A DNA stretch of 24,028 nt from positions 135,871-159,898 of the forward strand of contig DHQL01000010.1 of assembly GCA_002408085.1 (NCBI GenBank), in the 5' to 3' direction. Below the pieces are notes generated by a model. That model did no database searches, was not told where the DNA came from, and saw nothing but the letters and a program-made list of their open reading frames with translations. The first letter of the stretch is position 1, and each line of letters starts with the position of its first letter. Positions 15,334 through 22,446 of this stretch are shown piece after piece. Source of the stretch: Spirochaeta sp. UBA5339 (GTDB taxonomy: Bacteria; Spirochaetota; Spirochaetia; DSM-2461). The translations under genes were made by a program, and so were the position numbers.

Positions 15334-18193
15334 CGGACTCCTCTGAACGGAAAATTTGAATTTCCGGATGTTTCATGGCTTCATCCAGCTGCACTGCCGC
15401 CCCGGAAGAAAGAGAGGCGGTCAGGACCGCAGCACCCTCTGATGACATTCTGCTCAGAGCTGCCGCCAAAACCCGGAACTGAGTGTTGATAAAGCCTGCA
15501 TCCTTCAGGGATACCTGGCGGGCAGAAGCATAGCGGTAGTCCTCGTTTACGGCGCTGAACATAATATCCCGAAGGATCATATTCCACTGCTCCGTCACCC
15601 CGGGAGACTCCTCCTGTGCCAGAACAGTCTTAATCCTGTCCCGGAACTCGGGCATGATGTAGGAGTTGAGAACGGAGTCATCAAACTCCTTCTCATAGAT
15701 ATTCTCCGCTTCAAAGCGGCTTCTCTGGTACTGATTTCGGAGCCACTCGAAGTAGGAGGCAGTCACACCGGCGCTGTTGGCCAGAAAGTCATAGACCACA
15801 AGAATGCCCTGTTCGGTGAGGATCTTCTCGGCCTTGGAGCTGTTGCTGCCGTTACTGCCGCAGACCTCTATCTTCGCCTTGATCCGGGAAGCGTTCTCCT
15901 CGGTCACCGCATTCTCCAGGGCCGCCGGAAAGAGGAGGTCGCATTCCAGCTCCAGAATGGCCGCGCCCTCCCGGGCACCGTGAATCTTACGGCTCACATT
16001 CTTCTCAGCATGAATTACCGATGAGCGCAGGGCCGGATCCTCCAGCCCCCTTGAACCGGCGACAGCCTCCAGCAGGTCCGCAGGATCAAGCTCGTCGCCG
16101 ATCACCGCTCCTCCCGCATCGGATACGGCAATCAGGTTGACGCCGTAGGGAGCCAGCTCCCGGATAATGGAGCTTCCAACCTTACCGGAACCCTGAACAA
16201 CCATCTTCTTGTGCTTCAGTAGCTTGGGAAAAACCTTCTTCTGTAGTACCTCCCACTGGTCAGCCGTAATCAGTTCAAAACCGTTCTTCTCCAGAATCAC
16301 CGGAACGGTAATGCCGCAGAGTCCTTTCAGTAGAGCCTCTTCGTCGGAACTGAGAGCCTCGGCTGGTTCCCACTTTCCGTCCAGGTAGAGGTTGGCTACT
16401 GCCGACAGGGTTGCATAACACATCCCCCTACCGGTAGCGCCGGTACGGGCATCGATACCCATCCGGGGCTTTCCCGTAATCTGTGCAGCCACCACCAGTT
16501 CAAGATAGTCCTGGTTGGCCCCAAGCTCCTTGAGGATGCGGCTGTCTGTGTAGTCGATATCAAAGGCCTCGGCCAGCAGGGTCCTGGCCTCCTGAAGGGA
16601 GATAATCTGGTCGCCGATCATGGTTACATTGTGACGAACCCCGTAGACCATCAGGGCCAGGTCCCGAAGGGCGGACTTGAAGCCCTCGAACATCCGGCCT
16701 ATCTCATCGGCACCGCATCCCACATCCCCCGCGGGAACATCCCGGGAAGGACCGGTCACAAGAAAGAGTGAGCGGCCAAAGTTGCTCAAAGCGTCAAAGA
16801 AGTCCATGCTCCGGGGATCGTACTCTCTGGGATTCAGCATCAGCCCCCCCTTGGCTCCGCCGAATAGGATGCGGCTGCGGGCGCTCTTCCAGGTCATCAT
16901 AAAGGAGAGGGCCGCCACCTCGCAGAAGTTGACTATGCGGTCGATCCGAAGCCCCCCCTTGGCAGGCCCCCGAAGGGTGCTGTGCTTGATCCTGTATCCG
17001 GGAACGTTGCGGGTTTTGCCGTCCATGGGGCAGGAGACAAAGAAGTCATCAAACTGCTCGAATCCCAGTAGAATTTTCAGTATCCGGGGATTGTCCGCCA
17101 GTCCCGCCTTCTCTGCGGCCTCAAGAAAATCGGTAACAGAGTTGAGATAGAAGTTTCCGATTTCCCCTTCTCCCTCAAGATTCTCACGGCAGAGGTCTTT
17201 AAGCTCATCCACATACTTTTCCAGGGTCTCCTTTTTCAGAGGAGACGAAAGCTTCCGGATAATCACCTCGATCCGGGACTCCAGGGAGTCCTGTCTGACC
17301 GCTCCTGCAGCGTCGATAAAGGGAGCCAGGTCCCGCTTCATCTCCTCTTCCAGCTCCTTATAGGAGACAGCCGGATTTTTAATATAGATGGAGAAGATCC
17401 CCACCTGACGTTCACCGGTTTCAAAGAGGTCGAAGTAGCTCCGCTCCAGATTGATGCGGTTGGTTTTGTAGTAGCGCAGGGCCTCATGGATAAAGCGTCT
17501 GTCCGGATTAATCCCCGCCATGGAAAGGCGGAGGGTGTCGTCAATGATTGCAGATTCAACAACAACCTTCCCGCTGCTGCAGGCCTTCTCATAGAGGTGG
17601 AGGTGACGGAAGATCCTGTCGGGGTAGCGCTGAACAGACAGCTCCTCCTTCAGGTACTTGTGTCCCAGAGTCTCAAGGAACTCCCCGGCATACTTCAGCC
17701 GGTTTTCCTTGCCGTAACGGATCACATGCTCCCGGAGGATGTCGGCGTTCTTCCTCTCCTCCTTTGAGAGGACCACATAGTTCTCTCCCCTCTTGTCGAT
17801 GGTCACGATCCTCAGACCGCTGGCGGTGGACTCGGAGTCCATGGCCACGATGTCCATGGAGAGGTTCTTCTCGATAATCCGGGAGAGGCGACCGGGATAG
17901 TCCCGGCCCACATTGATAAAGTAGGTCTTGGAGTTGTCGCTCATCCCCGCCTGGCTCAGCATATCGCTGTTGGCGTTGAGAAAGTGGGTAAGCATGTAGA
18001 TGTGGTGGGCGATGGTGTCGGCGGAGTGGCTGTAGAAGTACCAGCGCGGCAGATACCCCTTGGTGAAGTACTCCTCAAGGATCTTGTCCTTGGTGTTGAT
18101 ATCGATCCGGAACTGACTCTCCAGGATATCGCCGGTCTCCTTCTTCAGTTTCCTAAGGAACACTTCCTTGTTGCCCATGGACAGTTCGCTCAT
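15326..18193 (-). CDS. Large glutamate dehydrogenase with N-terminal regulatory region
   Basis: This ~955-residue enzyme interconverts glutamate and 2-oxoglutarate plus ammonia. The catalytic part (about 395-880) shows the classic residues in GPAKGGLR (Lys413), MTWKSA (Lys437), FGGAKGG (Lys449) and VPAGDVG (Asp491), matching Lys89, Lys113, Lys125 and Asp165 of the clostridial enzyme. It also has TGRGM, the dinucleotide loop VVQGSGKVG and ANSAGVTASYFEWLRN. About 380 residues precede it. One stretch (91-135, FINVGRDYPGRLSRI and following) looks like an ACT ligand-binding domain, and another ACT-like stretch may lie at 205-280. Small enzymes of the family have ~450 residues, so this belongs with the large, probably NAD-linked and allosteric forms. 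The ATG at 18193 has GGGAGG 7 nt upstream. A TTG directly before it is less well placed. Leucine or valine as substrate cannot be fully excluded. Confidence 0.88.
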   Translation of the reverse strand: MSELSMGNKEVFLRKLKKETGDILESQFRIDINTKDKILEEYFTKGYLPRWYFYSHSADTIAHHIYMLTHFLNANSDMLSQAGMSDNSKTYFINVGRDYPGRLSRIIEKNLSMDIVAMDSESTASGLRIVTIDKRGENYVVLSKEERKNADILREHVIRYGKENRLKYAGEFLETLGHKYLKEELSVQRYPDRIFRHLHLYEKACSSGKVVVESAIIDDTLRLSMAGINPDRRFIHEALRYYKTNRINLERSYFDLFETGERQVGIFSIYIKNPAVSYKELEEEMKRDLAPFIDAAGAVRQDSLESRIEVIIRKLSSPLKKETLEKYVDELKDLCRENLEGEGEIGNFYLNSVTDFLEAAEKAGLADNPRILKILLGFEQFDDFFVSCPMDGKTRNVPGYRIKHSTLRGPAKGGLRIDRIVNFCEVAALSFMMTWKSARSRILFGGAKGGLMLNPREYDPRSMDFFDALSNFGRSLFLVTGPSRDVPAGDVGCGADEIGRMFEGFKSALRDLALMVYGVRHNVTMIGDQIISLQEARTLLAEAFDIDYTDSRILKELGANQDYLELVVAAQITGKPRMGIDARTGATGRGMCYATLSAVANLYLDGKWEPAEALSSDEEALLKGLCGITVPVILEKNGFELITADQWEVLQKKVFPKLLKHKKMVVQGSGKVGSSIIRELAPYGVNLIAVSDAGGAVIGDELDPADLLEAVAGSRGLEDPALRSSVIHAEKNVSRKIHGAREGAAILELECDLLFPAALENAVTEENASRIKAKIEVCGSNGSNSSKAEKILTEQGILVVYDFLANSAGVTASYFEWLRNQYQRSRFEAENIYEKEFDDSVLNSYIMPEFRDRIKTVLAQEESPGVTEQWNMILRDIMFSAVNEDYRYASARQVSLKDAGFINTQFRVLAAALSRMSSEGAAVLTASLSSGAAVQLDEAMKHPEIQIFRSEESVL

Positions 18194-18197
18194 CAAT

Positions 18198-18300
18198 AAC
18201 CTCCCGATATCTGAAAATCCCCTCGGCCTTTCGCAAGCCGCTGTCAGCCGCCCTTTTCTAAAGCAGCCTTCAGGCCGGGAGATTTCAGCACCTTCTCCAA
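18198..18300 (-). promoter_or_regulatory. Structured leader of glutamate dehydrogenase with anti-Shine-Dalgarno pairing
   Basis: About 100 nt of leader lie between the predicted start site and the ATG. Near its 5' end GGAGA/TCTCC (18298-18278) can form a stem. The 3' arm belongs to AATCTCCCG (18284-18276), which is exactly complementary over nine positions, one of them G-U, to the ribosome-binding region CGGGAGGTT (18206-18198). A third hairpin, CGGCTT/AGGCCG (18240-18224), lies between. The two pairings exclude each other, as in translational riboswitches. No known riboswitch class is recognised. Confidence 0.4.
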
Positions 18301-18305
18301 TTTCC

Positions 18306-18333
18306 GTTATAGCAGATATCCGGCAGATTGCAA
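18306..18333 (-). promoter_or_regulatory. Promoter of the glutamate dehydrogenase gene
   Basis: On the minus strand TTGCAA (18333-18328), a 16-nt spacer and TATAAC (18311-18306), with TGC directly before the -10, form a good extended -10 promoter. The expected start is near 18299, about 105 nt before the ATG. Confidence 0.6.
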
Positions 18334-18434
18334 GGTATTCTTTTTACGGATTACATCATTTTACAATAGCAATACTGATGAAATCGAATAAAAACACACA
18401 TGAACTATGAAATTATTCAGGAAATAGGTCAGGA

Positions 18435-18477
18435 CAAAAAAATGCCGCTCTTCAAAAAGGAGGAAAAGAAGAGCGGC
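18435..18477 (-). terminator. Rho-independent terminator of the 2-oxoacid dehydrogenase operon
   Basis: GCCGCTCTTC and GAAGAGCGGC (18477-18468 with 18453-18444 on the minus strand) form a perfect 10-bp stem with a 14-nt loop, followed after one A by seven T (18442-18436). It lies about 80 nt after the stop of the fused E1 gene. Confidence 0.93.
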
Positions 18478-18500
18478 GGGAGTCATTTGATATCAGTTAT

Positions 18501-18548
18501 CCGGGAGACCCCTCAGAGTCCCCCGGTGAAAGATCCGGTAATTACCGG
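18501..18548 (-). repeat. Two further stem-loops in the 3' region of the E1 transcript
   Basis: CCGGTAATTACCGG (18535-18548) is a perfect 14-bp palindrome. CCGGGAGAC (18501-18509) pairs with GTCCCCCGG (18518-18526) with one A-C mismatch. With the terminator stem at 18444-18477 they make three consecutive hairpins directly after the coding region. A role in 3'-end protection is possible. The 18197-18557 intergenic stretch otherwise holds only the glutamate dehydrogenase promoter and leader. Confidence 0.55.
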
Positions 18549-18557
18549 CCCCGGGGA

Positions 18558-21017
18558 TTAGACCCCTTCTCTCATGCGGCGCAGGTGGTCGCCGTTTGTC
18601 TGTACAGTCTCCACGGTATGACCGGGGAGGGGCAGAATCTGCTCATGCACAGTGTCCACAATCCAGCTGACCTGGGGGAAGAAGAGCTCTTCCATCTCCG
18701 CAGGGGGGCTGATCCAGTTTCTGGAACCGAGAACCACGGGGGGAGCGTCCAGGTAGTCGAAGGCCAGTCTTGTCAGGTTGGATGCCACATTGTGGAGGTA
18801 GGAACCTCTCTCTACGGCATCGGAAACCAGCAGACAGCGGCCGGTCTTCTTCAGGGACTCCACAAGGGGTTTGTAGTTCAGGGGGTTGATAAAGCGGAGG
18901 TCGATCACTTCCACGGACAGACCGTACTTCTCTTCCATCTCTTTTGCCGCATCCATTGCGGGGTAGAGAGTGGCACCGATACTCATAATGGTCAGGTCGT
19001 TACCTTCCTTGCGTACCGCGGGCTCTCCTTCGGGAACTTCGTAGTAACCCTCGGGTACTCCGCCCTTCTCGAAAACTTCTGCTTCACCGTAAACCTTCTG
19101 GCTTTCCAGGAAGATTACGGGGTCTGTGCCTCTTAAGGCCAGGTTCAACATACCCTTCGCATCGTAGGGAGTGGCGGGGAACATGACTTTGAGTCCGGGA
19201 ATGTGAGCAACCAGAGCTGACCAGTCCTGTGAGTGCTGGGCACCGTACTTGGCACCTACCGAAACTCTGAGAACCAGGGGCATCTTCAGAACACCCGCAG
19301 ACATGGACTGCCATTTGGGCATCTGGTTGAATACTTCGTCACCGGCACGTCCCAGGAAGTCGCAGTACATCAGCTCTACAACAGCACGCCCACCGGCCAT
19401 GGCGTAACCGACGGCGGAACCGACGATGGAAGCCTCGGAAATGGGTGAGTTGAAGAATCTGTGGTAGGGAAGAAGCTCTGTAAGACCTCTGTAGCAGGCG
19501 AAGGCTCCACCCCAGTCTCTAACGTCCTCACCGTAGGCGATCATTGTGGGATCTTCAGCAAAGCGGTGTGCCATGGCTTCGAAGATACCGTCTCTAAAGG
19601 CGTAGGTCTTTGCTGCGGGCAGCTTCTTGCCGCTCTCATCCAGACCGAAGCGGGCCTTTCTGGCCAGCTGTTTTACTCTGGGGTTCTCAGCCATGGGCTG
19701 GGAAAGCTCTGCTTCCTTCTCTTCCATCCTGGGCATATCGCCCATAGAGAACATTACAGACTCGATAAACTGACCGTCCACATGGGGGCTCAGGTTGTCG
19801 TCGATGGTGATCTTCATGGTAGTGGTCATCTTGTTCACTACCTTCTCTTTCATTGAATCCATCTCTTTCTGAGTCAGAATCTTGTTCTTCTTCAGATAGT
19901 CACCGAACTCAACGATACAGTCCATGGCGATAAAGGCGTCCATCTCTTCCTTGCTTCTGTAGGAGGAAGCGTCGGAGGGAGAGTGACCGGACTGTCTGTA
20001 GGTGATAGTATCCAGCAGCGCGGGACCTTCACCCTTGAGGAGAATGTCTTTCTTACGGGCTGTGGCTTCTGCAACGGCCAGGGGGTTGAATCCGTCTACA
20101 CGCTCTGCATGCATATTGTCGGGATTAACACCGGCACCCAGGCGGGCGGCTGTTCCGAATCCCATTGTTTCACCAACGGGCTGTCCACCCATGGCGTAGA
20201 AGTTGTTGAATACGTTCAGGAGGTAGGGGGGCATTCCTCCAAGGTCCTTGTCCCAGAGGGTCTTGTACTGGTCCATGGCGGCCATCATCAGACCTTCCCA
20301 TACGGGACCACAAGCCAGTGAACCGTCACCGATGTTGGCGATTACGATACCGTTCTTTCTGTTGACTCTCTTGAAGAGGGCCGCACCCACAGCAACATCT
20401 CCGGAACCACCTACAATCGCGTTGTTGGGCATGGAGCCGAAGGGAGCAAAGAAGGTGTGCATAGAACCACCAAGGCCTCTGTTAAAACCGGCTTTTCTTG
20501 CAAAGATCTCTGCAAGAGCTCCGTAGAGTACGAAGTTTTCCGCAGTGTCTCTCAGGGACTCACCGTTGTTGTGGTCCTGAACCATCTTCAGGGTTTCCCC
20601 GTCCATAAAGCCTTCCATTGTATCGGTAAGGCTCTTCTCATCCAGGGCGTAAACGGCCTTGAAACACTTGGCAAGGATCTCACCGTGTGAGCGGTGGGAA
20701 CCGAAGATAAAGTCGTCTGTATCCAGGGCAAGGGCCTGACCTACATAGGCTGACTCCTGTCCGATGGCCAGGTGAGCGGGTCCCTTGTGGTTGTACTCGA
20801 TTCCCTGGTAGTTTCCCTCTCTCTTGATATTGTTGAGCATGGACTCGAACTCGCGGATGATGAGCATATCGTAGTAGGCTCTTTTCAGTCCGTCCTTGCC
20901 GAACTTGTCTGTTTCGGCCTTGATGTCCGACTTGTACTGGTTTACGGGGATGTCTTTCAGTTTGATAACATCCGCTTCTCTTATCTTTTTAGGATCTACA
21001 GTAATCTGCTGTGCCAT
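18558..21017 (-). CDS. 2-oxoacid (probably pyruvate) dehydrogenase E1, fused alpha and beta subunits
   Basis: An 819-residue thiamine-diphosphate enzyme that decarboxylates a 2-oxoacid and passes the acyl group to lipoyl-E2. The alpha part (about 40-395) has IIREFESML, GPAHLAIGQE, GSHRSHGEIL, GLGGSMH and the cofactor motif starting GDGS (230-233) and ending NN (271-272), then YRQSGHSPSD (340-349) with the active-site His loop. The beta part (about 470-805) has AYGEDVRDWGGAF, NSPISEASIVGSAVGYAMAG, a GAQHSQDWSAL segment and VIDLRFINPL. E1 is normally two chains or a different single-chain AceE type; alpha-beta fusion is known in some 2-oxoacid dehydrogenases. The alpha part carries an insert (about 115-175) between GSHRSHGE and GFNRGLGGS and a long GDG-NN spacing. 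AAGGAG precedes the ATG. The substrate is probably pyruvate, because the only branched-chain or acetoin hints are absent, but this is inference. Confidence 0.88.
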   Translation of the reverse strand: MAQQITVDPKKIREADVIKLKDIPVNQYKSDIKAETDKFGKDGLKRAYYDMLIIREFESMLNNIKREGNYQGIEYNHKGPAHLAIGQESAYVGQALALDTDDFIFGSHRSHGEILAKCFKAVYALDEKSLTDTMEGFMDGETLKMVQDHNNGESLRDTAENFVLYGALAEIFARKAGFNRGLGGSMHTFFAPFGSMPNNAIVGGSGDVAVGAALFKRVNRKNGIVIANIGDGSLACGPVWEGLMMAAMDQYKTLWDKDLGGMPPYLLNVFNNFYAMGGQPVGETMGFGTAARLGAGVNPDNMHAERVDGFNPLAVAEATARKKDILLKGEGPALLDTITYRQSGHSPSDASSYRSKEEMDAFIAMDCIVEFGDYLKKNKILTQKEMDSMKEKVVNKMTTTMKITIDDNLSPHVDGQFIESVMFSMGDMPRMEEKEAELSQPMAENPRVKQLARKARFGLDESGKKLPAAKTYAFRDGIFEAMAHRFAEDPTMIAYGEDVRDWGGAFACYRGLTELLPYHRFFNSPISEASIVGSAVGYAMAGGRAVVELMYCDFLGRAGDEVFNQMPKWQSMSAGVLKMPLVLRVSVGAKYGAQHSQDWSALVAHIPGLKVMFPATPYDAKGMLNLALRGTDPVIFLESQKVYGEAEVFEKGGVPEGYYEVPEGEPAVRKEGNDLTIMSIGATLYPAMDAAKEMEEKYGLSVEVIDLRFINPLNYKPLVESLKKTGRCLLVSDAVERGSYLHNVASNLTRLAFDYLDAPPVVLGSRNWISPPAEMEELFFPQVSWIVDTVHEQILPLPGHTVETVQTNGDHLRRMREGV

Positions 21018-21044
21018 TTATTTCTCCTTGTGTTTTGTCGTCCT

Positions 21045-21069
21045 ACCAGAGCCGGTTTACGGCTCTGGT
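21045..21069 (-). promoter_or_regulatory. Intercistronic stem-loop between E3 and E1 genes
   Basis: ACCAGAGCCG (21045-21054) pairs perfectly with CGGCTCTGGT (21060-21069) around a 5-nt loop. No U-tract follows on the minus strand. It lies in the 69-bp gap before the fused E1 gene and may stabilise or separate the E1 part of the message. Confidence 0.6.
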
Positions 21070-21086
21070 GTTCTCCCGGCTAAGGC

Positions 21087-22424
21087 CTAAGGGAGAGTCC
21101 AGAGCGCGTCTTTAATGATTTCCGACACCGAGGGGTGGGGAAAGATAATTTCCTTGATATCCTGAACTCTCAGCTCCATCTCCAGCATCGCCGCAGCGGA
21201 GTGGATGATTTCCGAGCTGTAGGGTCCGAAGAGGTGTACACCCAGCAGCATATCGCTGTCGGCGTCCACCACAACCTTGCACACACCGGGAGCCTTTTTA
21301 CCCAGCTCCGCAAGGAACCGTCCATTGGCTCTCAGGGGCATGGAACCGGACTTCACATTGTAGCCCTGCTCTTTCGCCTGTGCTTCGGTCAGACCGCATC
21401 CGGCAGCCTCGGGGTCCGTGTAGAGTGCCCAGGGAACGGCGCCGTAGCGCATCCGGTCGGGCTTGCCGAGAATGTGGTTTACCGCAACTTCACCCATTCT
21501 GGATGCAGAGTGTGCCAGCAGGGACTCACCGTTTACATCACCGATGGCATAAATGCCGGGAAGGTTGGTGCGCATATTCTCATCCACAATAATTCCGGTC
21601 CGTCCCACATCCACGCCGATCTTGTCGAGGCCCAGAGTCAGGGGGCGGCGGCCGACGGCCATCAGTACCATATCCGCGGGAAGAGCGGTCTCTTTACCGT
21701 CCTTCTGGAAGTACACATTGGAAGCATCGATCTTGGTAACCTGGGCATTCAGGTGGAAGTCCACCTTGCCCATGGCCTTTCTGAGCTGTGAAGAGAACTG
21801 TCCATCCATCAGGGGGATGATCTCGTCCATCATCTCCACAACCTTGACGTTTACGCCGACGGCGGAGAAGAAGGAGGCGAACTCCACACCGATTACACCG
21901 CCGCCGATTACCACCAGGTTTTCGGGGAGCTTGTCGATGGCCAGAATGCCTCTGTTGTCCAGAACATGGGGCAGGTCCGCACCGGGAATGGGGGGAACAA
22001 AGGCTGTTGAGCCTGTGGCCACAAAGAGGTTGTCGAAGCTGTACTCTTTTCCATCGGCCTTAACAGACTTGGGTGAGGTTACTTCGGCCTCGGCAAATAC
22101 CACATCCACCTTGTTTGACTTCATCAGAAAGGCGATTCCCTTGCGCAGGGTCTCGATTGTGTCCTGCTTGTGGGCCATAGCCTTCTCCAGGCTGAAGCTC
22201 ACCTTCCCGGCAGTCACGCCGAACTCCTCGCTGTGGAGCGCCTTTTTATAAAGCTTTGATGAGTTCAGGAGGCTTTTGGTGGGAATACAGCCGTGGTTGG
22301 TACAGACACCTCCCAGATTCTCCTTCTCAATGAGAAGGACCTTTTTACCGGCGTGTCCGGCACGCTCAGCGGCAATGTAGCCCCCGGGACCGGCACCGAT
22401 AACAATCAGTTCATAATGTTCCAT
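21087..22424 (-). CDS. lpdA: Dihydrolipoamide dehydrogenase (E3)
   Basis: The 445-residue FAD enzyme reoxidises dihydrolipoyl-E2 with NAD. FAD-binding IGAGPGGYIAAERA (9-22) is followed by the redox disulphide GGVCTNHGCIPTKS (Cys41, Cys46), an NAD-binding VVIGGGVIGVEFASFFSAVG, the second FAD motif YAIGDVNGESLLAHSA and the catalytic pair in FPHPSVSEI (His430, Glu435). The usual Thr-Cys-Leu-Asn-Val-Gly-Cys motif is here Val-Cys-Thr-Asn-His-Gly-Cys, a mild variation. The protein is slightly shorter than the usual ~465 residues. AAGGA sites precede the ATG. It lies between E2 and E1 in the operon, 22 bp after E2, so it is probably dedicated to this complex. Confidence 0.96.
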   Translation of the reverse strand: MEHYELIVIGAGPGGYIAAERAGHAGKKVLLIEKENLGGVCTNHGCIPTKSLLNSSKLYKKALHSEEFGVTAGKVSFSLEKAMAHKQDTIETLRKGIAFLMKSNKVDVVFAEAEVTSPKSVKADGKEYSFDNLFVATGSTAFVPPIPGADLPHVLDNRGILAIDKLPENLVVIGGGVIGVEFASFFSAVGVNVKVVEMMDEIIPLMDGQFSSQLRKAMGKVDFHLNAQVTKIDASNVYFQKDGKETALPADMVLMAVGRRPLTLGLDKIGVDVGRTGIIVDENMRTNLPGIYAIGDVNGESLLAHSASRMGEVAVNHILGKPDRMRYGAVPWALYTDPEAAGCGLTEAQAKEQGYNVKSGSMPLRANGRFLAELGKKAPGVCKVVVDADSDMLLGVHLFGPYSSEIIHSAAAMLEMELRVQDIKEIIFPHPSVSEIIKDALWTLP

Positions 22425-22446
22425 AGATTATCCTTCCTTCCCGGTC

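Noticed and set aside
18194..18196. TTG as the glutamate dehydrogenase start
   Set aside because: It would leave only 3 nt to GGAGG; the ATG one codon later has better spacing.
21553..22251. Open frame of about 230 codons opposite the dihydrolipoamide dehydrogenase gene
   Set aside because: It overlaps a certain gene on the other strand and has low-complexity Ser/Pro/Thr composition.
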